NCBI GenBank assembly: GCA_963735025.1
Contig: CAVTJG010000009.1
Location: forward strand, 1,798,001 to 1,862,000
DNA: 64,000 nucleotides
Direction of reading: 5' to 3'
Origin: JAABRB01 sp963735025
Lineage (GTDB): Bacteria > Pseudomonadota > Gammaproteobacteria > Burkholderiales > SG8-39
Position numbers and translations under genes: made by a program
Part shown: in pieces, positions 45,546-54,121 of the stretch
How the letters are laid out: each line of letters begins with the position of its first letter
How positions within the stretch are numbered: position 1 is the first letter of the stretch
The notes under the pieces: generated by a model
The model's database searches: none
Seen by the model: only the letters and a program-made list of their open reading frames with translations
What the model was told of the DNA's origin: nothing

Positions 45546-46844
45546 ATGGCACAGCTGAGCTACGAGCAGGCGCCTCCCTTTACGGTGCCGTTCCGGTTCT
45601 TCCTCACCGCGCCGGTGTTCGGCTTGCTTTGCGCTGCACTGCTGGTCTGGCGGGGACCGGAAGTCTTCGATTCGCGTTGGATGCCCGCCGCGCTCGGTGC
45701 GACGCACCTCGTCACGCTCGGATTTCTCGCGAGCGTGATGATCGGGGCCATGATGCAGATTCTCCCGGTCCTGGTCGGCGCGCCGCTGCCGGCGCCACGC
45801 GCAGTGGCATGGCTCACCCACATCCTTCTCGTCGCGGGAACGCTCGCGCTGGCAGGCGGTTTCACGTGGCTCCAGCCGGCGCTGCTGCGATTTGCGGTCC
45901 TTGCCCTGAGCGCGGGACTCGCCGTCTTCTTCGTGGCCGTCGTGGCGAGCCTCCTGCGGGTGCGTGCGTGGAACACGACCGTAGGGGTGATGTGGTCAGT
46001 CGCCATCGCGCTCGCCGCCACGGTGACGTTCGGTGCGCTGCTCGCGGCGAGCATGGGGTTCGGCCTTGCGCTCCCGACCGGGGCACTGCACGACCTTCAC
46101 CCGGGGTGGGGGTTGCTCGGATGGGTGGGCATGCTGGTGATCGGCGTCGCCTATCAGGTCGTGCCGATGTTCCAGATGACGCCGGGCTACTCGGACAAGC
46201 TCACGAGCTGGCTCACGTGGGCGATCTTCGCGGCGCTCGTGCTGTGGACCATCGTGCAGGCCACGCTGGGCGACGCAGGAGTGGCGCTCTCCCATGGCCT
46301 GGCCCTCGCGCTCGCCGCGGGCTATGCGACGTTCGCGCTGGTCACGCTCGATCTGCAGCGTCAGCGGCGTCGCCGCCTGGCGGATGTGACGCTCGATTTC
46401 TGGCGCGTCGGAATGGTGTGTCTGATCGTGGCGGCCGGTTGCTGGGCTGCGCGGCTGGTCCGGATCGAGGGGCTGCCGCAAGCGTTCGATGTGTTTCTCG
46501 GTGTTCTGGCGATCGTCGGCGTGGCGGTCTCCGTGGTGAACGGCATGCTCTACAAGATCGCCCCGTTCCTGGCGTGGTTTCACCTTCAGACGCAGAGCGC
46601 CGGGCGCGGGACGGTGCCGCACATGAAGAAGATCCTCGGCGACGCCGCCCAGCGCAGCCAGTTTCGGGTGCAGATTGTTGCCCTTGGGTTGCTGCTCGCC
46701 GCGCCGTGGTGGCGGCTGCTCGCTTACCCGGCGGGCGTCGTGCTCGCCGCGTCAATGGCCATGTTGCTACGGAACCTCCTCGGCGTCATGCGCGTCTATC
46801 GTGAGACGCTGTCACGCGCGGACGTCGCGCGCGAATCGGTCTGA
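45546..46844 (+). CDS. 12-TM NnrS/CcoN-like membrane protein
   Basis: 432 residues with about 12 hydrophobic spans. Motifs recall NnrS and the CcoN fold: GATHLVTLGFLASVMIGAMM, LHDLHPGWGLLGWVGMLVIG with VVPMFQMTPGY, and NGMLYKIAPFLAWFHLQ. The full set of His ligands for a heme-copper centre is not seen, so it is not an oxidase. Such proteins occur in denitrifiers with NO-responsive genes. It probably forms a two-gene operon with hemerythrin. An intrinsic terminator follows. Confidence 0.7.
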   Translation: MAQLSYEQAPPFTVPFRFFLTAPVFGLLCAALLVWRGPEVFDSRWMPAALGATHLVTLGFLASVMIGAMMQILPVLVGAPLPAPRAVAWLTHILLVAGTLALAGGFTWLQPALLRFAVLALSAGLAVFFVAVVASLLRVRAWNTTVGVMWSVAIALAATVTFGALLAASMGFGLALPTGALHDLHPGWGLLGWVGMLVIGVAYQVVPMFQMTPGYSDKLTSWLTWAIFAALVLWTIVQATLGDAGVALSHGLALALAAGYATFALVTLDLQRQRRRRLADVTLDFWRVGMVCLIVAAGCWAARLVRIEGLPQAFDVFLGVLAIVGVAVSVVNGMLYKIAPFLAWFHLQTQSAGRGTVPHMKKILGDAAQRSQFRVQIVALGLLLAAPWWRLLAYPAGVVLAASMAMLLRNLLGVMRVYRETLSRADVARESV

Positions 46845-46848
46845 GAAC

Positions 46849-46870
46849 TGCCGCCCCGGCGGGCATTTTT
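46849..46870 (+). terminator. rho-independent terminator
   Basis: TGCCGCC-CC-GGCGGGCA forms a GC-rich stem with one bulged base, followed by TTTTTC, five bases after the stop at 46844. Confidence 0.75.
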
Positions 46871-46925
46871 CAACACCCTGTTAGGGATATCCTCCCGTGT
46901 TCACGGGCAGTCAAAGGAGGCAGGC

Positions 46926-48311
46926 ATGAGTAGCAACGCCGATGCGCTGGTGCTCTTCGGAATCACCGGCGATCTCGCCTTCAAGAAGATCTTTCCGAGC
47001 CTGTATGAAATGGAGAAAGGCGGTCGGCTCGACGTTCCGGTCATCGGCATTGCGCGGGAAGGCTGGGACCGCGAGCGCCTGATTGCCCGCGCGCGCGCGA
47101 GTATCGAAGCGCAGGGTGAAAAGATCGATCCCGCCGCGTTCGAGTCCCTCGCCCGGCGATTCCACTACGTCCCGGGCGACTACACGAATTCCGCCATGTA
47201 CGACCGCCTGCGCGCAGAGCTGGGCGGCGCGCAGCGGCCGGCGCACTACCTCGCGATTCCGCCCAGCCTGTTTCCGGTCGTGGTGAAGGGGCTCGGCGCC
47301 TCCGGCTGCGCGCAGGGCGCGCGCGTGGTGCTCGAAAAGCCCTTCGGTCGCAGCCTCGAATCGGCGCGCGCGCTCAATGCGACGCTTCACAGCGTGTTCG
47401 GAGAAGACTCGATCTTCCGCATCGATCATTACCTCGGCAAGGAGACCGTGCAGAACATCTTGTTCTTCCGGTTCGGCAACAGCTTCCTCGAGCCGATCTG
47501 GAATCGCAACTACGTGGAGCGCGTCGAGGTGACGCTGGCGGAGTCGTTCGGCGTCGCGGGCCGCGGAAAATTCTACGAGGAGGCCGGTGCGATCCGCGAC
47601 GTGATCCAGAACCACCTGCTTCAGATCGTCGCGTTGCTCGCGATGGAGGCGCCGGTCGGCCAGGATCTGGACTCCTTCCGTGACGAGAAGGTGCGTGTCC
47701 TCAAATCCATCCAACCGCCCACGAAATTCGAGGCGGTGCGAGGCCAGTATCGCGGCTATCTCGAGGAAGCAGGCGTGGCGCCCGACTCGCAGATCGAGAC
47801 GTACGCGGCCATGCGCTTCTATCTCGACTCGTGGCGCTGGCAGGATGTGCCGTTCTACATCCGCGCCGGCAAGTGCCTGCACGTGACCGCCACCGAAGTG
47901 CTCGTGACGCTCAAGCCTCCGCCACAGCAGCGCTTCTCGGGTCGCGAGTTCGATCGCCGTGCGCCGAATCATTTGCGCTTTCGCATGGGTCCCGACGTAG
48001 AGATCGCGCTGGGTGCGACGGTCCTGGCGGCGGGCGGACGCGGCCGTACCGAGAATGTTGAGCTGTACGCCTGCCGTGATGCCTCTCTCCAGACCGAGCC
48101 GTACGACCTGCTGCTCGGTGCGGCAATGCGCGGCGAGCACATGCTGTTCGCCCGCCAGGACGAGGTGGAGGGCGCATGGCGGATCGTCGACCCGTTGCTC
48201 GCGGATCCACCGCCGATCGCGGAATACGCGCGGGGGAGCTGGGGCGTCGAGGCCGCGCAAGACCTGATCGCCTCGCCGGTGGGCTGGCACAACCCGATCG
48301 TCACGAGCTGA
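46926..48311 (+). CDS. zwf: glucose-6-phosphate 1-dehydrogenase
   Basis: 461 residues. NADP-binding site LVLFGITGDLAFKKIFPSLY; active site RIDHYLGKETVQNILFFRF (catalytic His in DHYLGKE); C-terminal RAGKCLHVTATEVLVTLKPP. It opens the oxidative pentose phosphate/Entner-Doudoroff route. The family is usually about 490 residues, so this is a little short but complete. Strong ribosome-binding site AAAGGAGGCAGGC. No pgl or edd is adjacent. Confidence 0.95.
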   Translation: MSSNADALVLFGITGDLAFKKIFPSLYEMEKGGRLDVPVIGIAREGWDRERLIARARASIEAQGEKIDPAAFESLARRFHYVPGDYTNSAMYDRLRAELGGAQRPAHYLAIPPSLFPVVVKGLGASGCAQGARVVLEKPFGRSLESARALNATLHSVFGEDSIFRIDHYLGKETVQNILFFRFGNSFLEPIWNRNYVERVEVTLAESFGVAGRGKFYEEAGAIRDVIQNHLLQIVALLAMEAPVGQDLDSFRDEKVRVLKSIQPPTKFEAVRGQYRGYLEEAGVAPDSQIETYAAMRFYLDSWRWQDVPFYIRAGKCLHVTATEVLVTLKPPPQQRFSGREFDRRAPNHLRFRMGPDVEIALGATVLAAGGRGRTENVELYACRDASLQTEPYDLLLGAAMRGEHMLFARQDEVEGAWRIVDPLLADPPPIAEYARGSWGVEAAQDLIASPVGWHNPIVTS

Positions 48312-48345
48312 GCGGGCGGATCGCGTGATTGGTTGAAGGATGTTT

Positions 48346-48390
48346 CCCCTCCTTTTCAAGGAGGGGTGCCGCCGGAGGCGGCGGGGTGGT
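48346..48390. repeat. REP-like intergenic hairpin repeat (copy 2)
   Basis: CCCCTCCTT-TTC-AAGGAGGGG is a perfect 9-bp stem (48346-48366), followed by TGCCGCCGGAGGCGGC and GGGGTGG. The second half resembles the block at 8999-9048, and the CCTCC/GGAGG arms recur near 44886 and 56583. It sits between convergent genes and may also terminate transcription from both sides. Confidence 0.55.
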
Positions 48391-48397
48391 TCCGCGC

Positions 48398-51157
48398 CTA
48401 CCCGAGCGCCTTCAGCCTTTGCCGATCGATCTTGTCGGTCCCGGTCTTGGGCAGCGCGTCGAGATAGAGGACCGCGCGTGGGTACTTGTAGGGCACCAGC
48501 GTGCGCTTGACGAAATCCTGCAGCGCTTTGGTCATCTCCGCATCCGGCGCGTGGTCGGGGCGCAGCGCCACGAATGCTTTCAGCGTCATCAGTCGATTGT
48601 CGTCCTCGAGCGCCAGCACCGCGCACTCGCGCACTGCCGGATGCTCGGCCAGCGCGCGCTCGACCTCGAGCGGATGCACCCATTGTCCGCTCACTTTGAC
48701 GAGATCGTCGGCGCGCCCTTCGAACCAGAAGAACCCGTCCTCGTCCTCGCGGAACCGATCTCCGGTATAGATCCAGCCCTCGCGCATCGTCTCCGCGGTC
48801 TTGTCGGCGCGGTTCCAGTAGCACGGCGCGCTCGAGTCGCCGCGCACCCACATGATGCCCGGCTCGCCGCGCGGCACCGTGGCGCCGTCGGGATCGCAGA
48901 GCTTGATCTCGTATCCGGGAACCCGGGCGCCGCTCGCGCCGGGCTTCTGCCGGTCCATGCGATTGGAGAGGTAGATATGCAGGACCTCGGTCGAGCCGAG
49001 ACCCTCCACGATGCGCAGGCCATAACGCCGCTCCCACTCGCTGAACATCTCCTGCGACAGCACTTCCGCCGCCGAGATGCAGAGCCGCAGGCTCGAAAGG
49101 TCGCGGCGCTCCGACCCCGGGTGAACGATCAACGCGTTGTAGAGCGTCGGCAGGCCGAACAATAACGTCGGGCGGTGTCGCTCGATCGCGCCGAGGACCG
49201 AATCGGGATCCGGGCGCCCGGGGTGCAGCGCCACGGTCGCACCGACGGAGAAGGGAAAAGTGATCGAGTTGCCGAATCCATACGCGAAGAAGATCTTCGG
49301 GGGCGAGAATGCGATGTCCGCTTCGCGGATGCCGAGCAGGCGCTTGCCGTACGCCTCGTGGGTGTAGGCGAGATCGTGATGCAGATGCACGACGCCCTTC
49401 GGGCGGCCGGTCGACCCGGAGCTGTACATCCAGAACGCCATCTCGTCGCGATGGGTCGCCACCTCGTCGAGTGACGTCTGCTCGCGCCCGATCCATTCGT
49501 CCCACGACGTGACGCGGGCGAATTCGAAAGGGGGCGCCGTGCCCTCGCCCACGAGCACGACGTCGCGCATCCTGCTCCGGGCGATGTCCGCATGACCGAG
49601 CAGCCCCGCGAGCGAGCTATGCGCGATCACTGTCTCGGCGCCGCTGTCCTCGATGTAATAGGCGACGAGCTCGGCAGGCGACAGCGTGTTGACGAGCACC
49701 GGCACGGAACCGGCCCGCATCGCGCCGAAAATCGCCGCGACGTACTCCGGCGTGTCGTGCATCAGCAGCAGCACGCGGCTGCCGCGCGCCAGCCCGGCAG
49801 CAATGAGCCCGTTGCCGACCCGGCAGGCGAGATCGCAGACTTCGCGGTAAGTGAGCGAGCGGCCCTCGCACAAGATTGCGGTCTTTTCGCCGCGACCGGC
49901 GGTCAGATTGTGGAAGAGCACGCGCGATGCGTTGTACGTCGCGGGGCTCGTCCATCCGATCTCGCGCGCGCCGGGCGTCTCGGGGCCGCACGGGTCGGCG
50001 ATCCGCTCGGGATGTGCCTCCACCGGCGCGGCGGCGCGTTTAGCGTCGACGATGCGCATGAATTGCGGGGCAAGCGCGCGCAGGCGCTCGTCGCTCATCC
50101 TGCCGCTCCGCGTCATGTAGTCGTATGCGAGCTGCCAGGGTGCGAGCTGCATCTTTTCGGCGATGCGCTCGTACCAGAACGAACTCGCGTTGGCGGCGTT
50201 CACCAGCTTCTCGGCGATTGGCTTCCGCTCGCGCTCGAAGGCGGCCAGCGCTTCCGCGACGTTCTCGCCGTGTGCAGCAATCGCCCTGGCAAGCGCGATC
50301 GAGTCCTCCATGGCGAGCCGCGTCCCGGAACCGATCGAGAAGTGGCCGGTACGTACCGCATCGCCGATTACCGCCACGTTCCCCGCGGTCCACTGCCGCG
50401 TCCAAAGCAAGGGGAAGTTGCGCCAGATCGAGCGGTTCGAGACCAGAGGATGGCCATCGAGATCCGGCGCGAACACGCGCTCGCAATAGGCGCGGCTTTC
50501 CGCATCGCTCATCCGGTCGAGGCCGGCCCGATACCACGTCCTGGCGTCGCACTCCACGATGAACGTGCTCATGTCGGGCGCGTAGCGATAGTGATGCGCC
50601 ACGAACGCGCCGTGCTCGTTCGCTCGGAAGGTGAGCGTCAGGCAATCGAACGCCTTGCTCGTCCCGTACCACGCGAACTTGTTGGTCAGGTAGCGGATCT
50701 CCGGTTGCAGCGTAGCGGCAAGGGTCCTGCGCGCGAGCGAGTTGAGCCCGTCTGCGCCGACAACGAGGTCATGCGCCGCGAGCTCGTCCAGGGAGCGCAC
50801 CGTCCGACCGTGCTCGATCCGTACGCCGACCTCGGCGCACAGCGTCTGCAGGAGCGAGATCAGCCGCAGTCGCCCGACTGCCGAAAAACCGTTGCCGTCG
50901 AGGATCACCGCCTCGTCACGGTGCACGATCTTCTGCTCCGGCCAGCGCTCCATGTTCGACTCGAGGAGCGCAAAGATCGCCGGCTCGCCCGCACGCAGGA
51001 ACTCGAGCGCCCCATCGGAAAACACCACGCCGAAGCCGAACGTCGCGTCCCGCGGATTCTGCTCGACGACGAGAATGTCGTCGCCGGGCCGATCCCGCTT
51101 GAGCAGGAGCGCGAGGAAGAGGCCCGCCGGGCCGCCGCCGAGGATCGCAATTCTCAT
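48398..51157 (-). CDS. aryl-CoA FAD monooxygenase fused to acyl-CoA ligase
   Basis: 919 residues in one uninterrupted frame. Residues 1 to about 385 are a class A flavin monooxygenase of the salicylyl-CoA 5-hydroxylase / anthraniloyl-CoA monooxygenase type: IAILGGGPAGLFLALLLKRD, FGFGVVFSDGALEF, DLVVGADGLNS and VAVIGDAVRTGHFSIGSGTR. After a short linker, residues about 400-919 are a benzoate/aminobenzoate/salicylate-CoA ligase: FWMYSSGSTGRPKGVVHLHH, EGLGSTEVLHIYLSN, WIYTGDRFREDEDGFFWFEG, with the C-terminal Lys in PKTGTDKIDRQR. The protein could activate an aromatic acid and hydroxylate the CoA ester. In Azoarcus the same monooxygenase type is fused to an OYE-like reductase; here a separate OYE gene lies divergent. 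Confidence 0.9.
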   Translation of the reverse strand: MRIAILGGGPAGLFLALLLKRDRPGDDILVVEQNPRDATFGFGVVFSDGALEFLRAGEPAIFALLESNMERWPEQKIVHRDEAVILDGNGFSAVGRLRLISLLQTLCAEVGVRIEHGRTVRSLDELAAHDLVVGADGLNSLARRTLAATLQPEIRYLTNKFAWYGTSKAFDCLTLTFRANEHGAFVAHHYRYAPDMSTFIVECDARTWYRAGLDRMSDAESRAYCERVFAPDLDGHPLVSNRSIWRNFPLLWTRQWTAGNVAVIGDAVRTGHFSIGSGTRLAMEDSIALARAIAAHGENVAEALAAFERERKPIAEKLVNAANASSFWYERIAEKMQLAPWQLAYDYMTRSGRMSDERLRALAPQFMRIVDAKRAAAPVEAHPERIADPCGPETPGAREIGWTSPATYNASRVLFHNLTAGRGEKTAILCEGRSLTYREVCDLACRVGNGLIAAGLARGSRVLLLMHDTPEYVAAIFGAMRAGSVPVLVNTLSPAELVAYYIEDSGAETVIAHSSLAGLLGHADIARSRMRDVVLVGEGTAPPFEFARVTSWDEWIGREQTSLDEVATHRDEMAFWMYSSGSTGRPKGVVHLHHDLAYTHEAYGKRLLGIREADIAFSPPKIFFAYGFGNSITFPFSVGATVALHPGRPDPDSVLGAIERHRPTLLFGLPTLYNALIVHPGSERRDLSSLRLCISAAEVLSQEMFSEWERRYGLRIVEGLGSTEVLHIYLSNRMDRQKPGASGARVPGYEIKLCDPDGATVPRGEPGIMWVRGDSSAPCYWNRADKTAETMREGWIYTGDRFREDEDGFFWFEGRADDLVKVSGQWVHPLEVERALAEHPAVRECAVLALEDDNRLMTLKAFVALRPDHAPDAEMTKALQDFVKRTLVPYKYPRAVLYLDALPKTGTDKIDRQRLKALG

Positions 51158-51689
51158 TCGGGTGGAGAAAAGTTGCGTCGCCGGAAAAATAGCACAGGCG
51201 TGATCCGCGCGGCGGGCTTAATGCAGACCAAGGCGCGCTCCGGCGGGACGTCGGAGAGTCATTGGACGGCTTGCGGGAGGTCGCGGGCCCCAGGTGGGGG
51301 AGGACGTCCGATGAAGCTTTTCGAGCTGCTCGATGTCGGGGTACCGCTGCATGCCGGGCGACTGGTACCCGGCGCATTACGACATCGACCGGGCGGACGA
51401 CGAAGGCGACGGGCGGGTGGTCGACGGCGTCAAGACGACGTGGTGGCAGAGACGATCCTCGCCAGGATGCGCTACCGATATTGCGTCCGCGCCCGCAAGG
51501 CCGTCGGCGGAGCGAGTTCGTCGTCAAAGAGCGTCAGTGTCGCGCCGGAGCTTGCGGCAGGTACCGCGCTGCCCTCCACGTAATTGATCCTGGCGCCGAT
51601 CCGCAACGCATCTGTTCCATACAGCGCTGGTGACATCCGGAACTGAGCTAAACTGATCGTCACAATTCACTCGAAAGAAAGTGCGACGA
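51158..51689. other. intergenic stretch with a possible gene remnant
   Basis: From 51311 a GGGGGAGGAC-preceded ATG opens MKLFELLDVG; a second frame then carries MPGDWYPAHYDIDRADDEGD and GRVVDGVKTTWWQ, and a third continues. Coding-like sequence hopping between frames suggests a small decayed gene or sequence errors. I do not recognise it. The rest is the divergent promoter space between the fusion gene and the OYE gene. Confidence 0.3.
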
Positions 51690-52805
51690 ATGACTAGCGT
51701 CCTGTTCTCTCCGATCACCATGCGCGGACTCACTCTGCCGAACCGCGTCGTGGTGTCGCCGATGTGCCAGTACAATTCCGACAACGGCTCGGCCAATGAT
51801 TGGCACCTCATGCATCTCGGCAATATGTCGCTCGGCTGCGCCGGGCTGGTCATGACCGAAATGACCGACGTCAATCCGCAGGGGCGCATCTCGCCGAAAT
51901 GCGCCGGCATGTATTCGGACGAGAACGAGGCCGCGCTCAAGCGCGTGCACGATTTCTGCAGGCAGTACGGCGTGGCCAAGCTGGGCGTGCAGCTCGCCCA
52001 TGCCGGCCGAAAATCCCCGACCACGCCGCCGGCCGCCGGCGGCAAGCCGATCCTCGAAGGGCCGGACGCCTGGACGCCGGAAGCACCCTCGGCGATTCCC
52101 TACCAAACCGGCTGGGCGGTGCCGCACGCCATGACCAAGGACGACATCAAGCGTTGCATCGGTGAATTCGCCGCTGCCGCCAAGCGCGTCGATCGCATCG
52201 GCTATGACGTGATCGAGCTGCACGGCGCGCATGGCTATCTCACCCATCAGTTCCTGTCGCCGATCTCCAACCAGCGCACCGACGAATATGGCGGCTCGCT
52301 GGAGAACCGCATGCGCTTTGCCATCGAGATGTACGAGGCCGTGCGTGCGGCGTGGCCGGACAGCAAGCCGATCGGACTGCGTGTCTCTGCCACGGACTGG
52401 GTCGACGGCGGTTGGACGCCGGAAGAAACCGTCGTGCTGGCGAAGGAGATGAAGAAGCGCGGCCTGGACTACATGGATGTGTCGTCCGGCGGCCTCTCAC
52501 CGCTGCAGAAGATTCCGCTGTCGGCCGGCTACCAGGTGCCGTTCGCAGAGAAGGTGAAGAAGGAAACCGGCATCAACACCATGTCGGTCGGCCTGATCGC
52601 GGGCGCCCAGCAGGCGGAAGACATCGTCGCGCAGGGCAAGGCCGATCTGATCTGCATCGGCCGCGCGGCGCTGTGGGACCCACGCTGGGCCTGGCACGCG
52701 GCCGAGGAACTCGGCGCCGAGACGCCCTATGCGCCGAAGATGATGGCCGGCCATCCCAAGCTGCGCCCGCAGCTATTCCCGAAACGGGCACAAGCGGCGG
52801 GGTGA
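51690..52805 (+). CDS. Old Yellow Enzyme-family NADH:flavin oxidoreductase (YqjM-like)
   Basis: 371 residues from ATG 51690 (MTSVLFSPITMRGLTLPNRV). FMN-binding TIM barrel: VSPMCQYNSDNGSANDWHLM (Cys modulating flavin potential), QLAHAGRK, ELHGAHGYLTHQFLSPISNQ (substrate His pair region), RTDEYGGSLENRMRF, and ICIGRAALWDPRWAW. It is the YqjM/xenobiotic-reductase class that reduces activated C=C bonds. Next to a CoA-ester monooxygenase it may reduce the hydroxylated ring product, as the OYE-like domain of anthraniloyl-CoA monooxygenase/reductase does; that pairing is inferred. Confidence 0.93.
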   Translation: MTSVLFSPITMRGLTLPNRVVVSPMCQYNSDNGSANDWHLMHLGNMSLGCAGLVMTEMTDVNPQGRISPKCAGMYSDENEAALKRVHDFCRQYGVAKLGVQLAHAGRKSPTTPPAAGGKPILEGPDAWTPEAPSAIPYQTGWAVPHAMTKDDIKRCIGEFAAAAKRVDRIGYDVIELHGAHGYLTHQFLSPISNQRTDEYGGSLENRMRFAIEMYEAVRAAWPDSKPIGLRVSATDWVDGGWTPEETVVLAKEMKKRGLDYMDVSSGGLSPLQKIPLSAGYQVPFAEKVKKETGINTMSVGLIAGAQQAEDIVAQGKADLICIGRAALWDPRWAWHAAEELGAETPYAPKMMAGHPKLRPQLFPKRAQAAG

Positions 52806-52991
52806 GCTAGCCGTCGTAACGTGAAGAAAAGTCCGCAGATCATCGCCCTGCGGGTCTGGGCGTGTTGCTTGCGAGACGAGCGTCGCAGAATCCGATCCTC
52901 GGCCGGTCGCTGACCCCGAAAGCGGACGCGCCCTGACAGGTCCGCTATCGGGGAGCGCCATCGGCGGGAGTCGGCCGCGCGTCCGACCACT

Positions 52992-53005
52992 TTGATGCGA
53001 GTCAA
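52992..53005. promoter_or_regulatory. Fnr/Dnr-type palindrome, no obvious target
   Basis: TTGATGCGAGTCAA has both perfect half-sites. It lies between the OYE stop and the Rrf2 stop, where neither neighbour starts. It could serve an unrecognised small RNA or be chance. Confidence 0.4.
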
Positions 53006-53024
53006 GTCCTGCAGGACTGCTCCG

Positions 53025-53477
53025 TCAGGCCGGTGTGCCTTCTGCCCGCGAAGCGGTTGGATTCGTGGCGCGGCGCGCGCCGTCGACGAGCTTCAGCATC
53101 GTGTCGATGGTGATGCTGCGGAACGTGGCGAGCGCGATCTCGTCGATCTCGGACAGCACCCGGCCGAGCGCCGTGCCGACGTCCGTGAGCGGTTCGCCTT
53201 CCTCTGCGGGGGAGCGCGCGCTGATATCCTCGAAGATCTCGATCACGTCCATCAGCGTCAGTCGCCGGGCGTTGCCGCTGAAACGGTATCCCCCGCCCAC
53301 GCCGCGGGCGGATTCGACGATCCCGGCGCGGCCGAGCTCGCGCAGCACTTTCGCGAGATGGTGGGGCGACACGCCGTATTTCTCGGCGATTTCTGCCGCG
53401 GCAATTTGCCGATCGGGGTTGGATGCCGCCTCGATGACGCTGTAGAGGGCAAGGCTGGTGCTCTTCTGGAGCTTCAT
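53025..53477 (-). CDS. Rrf2-family transcriptional regulator (no Fe-S cysteines)
   Basis: 150 residues. Winged helix: MKLQKSTSLALYSVIEAASN, AAEIAEKYGVSPHHLAKVLR, ARGVGGGYRFSG, LTLMDVIEIFED, all typical of Rrf2/IscR/NsrR. There is no Cys anywhere in the protein, so it cannot carry the cluster that IscR and NsrR use; the signal must differ. It follows the GNAT gene with a four-base gap on the same strand. It is a candidate to bind the shared palindrome upstream, though that is untested. Confidence 0.9.
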   Translation of the reverse strand: MKLQKSTSLALYSVIEAASNPDRQIAAAEIAEKYGVSPHHLAKVLRELGRAGIVESARGVGGGYRFSGNARRLTLMDVIEIFEDISARSPAEEGEPLTDVGTALGRVLSEIDEIALATFRSITIDTMLKLVDGARRATNPTASRAEGTPA

Positions 53478-53481
53478 CGAT

Positions 53482-54003
53482 TCACTCCAGGTCGAGCTCG
53501 AGCGGAATGAAGGGTGCGGCCATCATGCCCTGGCTGCGGAAGAACGAGAGGATCAGGTGATTGTCCCGCGCAAGAAGCGTACGCACCTTCGTGACGCCCG
53601 CACGCCGGAACGCATCACAGATCGCTGCGAGCATCGCGGATCCGATACCGCCGAGACGCGCATCGGCGCGCACGGCGATGCCGAAGACCCAGCCGCACGG
53701 GGGCGACCCGAACTCCCAGTCGCGCACTTCACCGATGACGAATCCCTCGATCTCGCCACGCACCTCCGCCACGAAGAAGAAGCGCTGCCGCGGGCTGCGC
53801 GCGCCATAGCGGTGGAACACCTCGTACCAGTAGTCGGTCTTCTCGACGCCGGTGACGTGGGTGTCGAGCGCGATGACCCGGTCGAGATCTTCCGGCTGCA
53901 CCAGCCGCACGCGCAGTTCCCCAGGTCCGGGCGCGGCGCGCTTGGCCCCGGGCGAATCGGGGGTGGCGCGACGACCTGATCGGTCCGAGTTCAAAATCGG
54001 CAT
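53482..54003 (-). CDS. GNAT-family N-acetyltransferase
   Basis: 173 residues. An N-terminal about 25-residue polar extension precedes a single GNAT fold: LRVRLVQPEDLDRVIALDTH, VFGIAVRADARLGGIGSAML (acetyl-CoA pyrophosphate loop RLGGIG), TLLARDNHLILSFFRSQGM. The substrate is unknown. It pairs with the Rrf2 gene and diverges from the double-GNAT gene; a palindrome lies in the shared promoter region, 66 bases upstream of its start. Confidence 0.88.
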   Translation of the reverse strand: MPILNSDRSGRRATPDSPGAKRAAPGPGELRVRLVQPEDLDRVIALDTHVTGVEKTDYWYEVFHRYGARSPRQRFFFVAEVRGEIEGFVIGEVRDWEFGSPPCGWVFGIAVRADARLGGIGSAMLAAICDAFRRAGVTKVRTLLARDNHLILSFFRSQGMMAAPFIPLELDLE

Positions 54004-54068
54004 CGGAATGCCATATTACACGGTGCCTTGGTGCAGGTTGGGCCCGGTTGACCAAGGTGGGTCAAATT

Positions 54069-54090
54069 GGTATTATAGTACCAGAATACC
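54069..54090. promoter_or_regulatory. palindromic operator shared with the bcr operon (copy 1)
   Basis: Core GTATTATAGTACCAGAATAC (54070-54089) with an extra G and C outside. Nine of eleven base pairs of the 22-bp palindrome match. It lies 32 bases before the double-GNAT ATG and in the promoter region of the divergent GNAT-Rrf2 pair. The same 20-mer with one change lies at 63632-63651. Confidence 0.8.
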
Positions 54091-54121
54091 TCGTCAGTGT
54101 CGCAACGAGATTCCGGCAGAC

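Noticed and set aside
49592..51583. 663-codon plus-strand open frame antisense to the fusion protein
   Set aside because: No domain, composition typical of GC-rich antisense frames, and the minus-strand gene has complete motifs.
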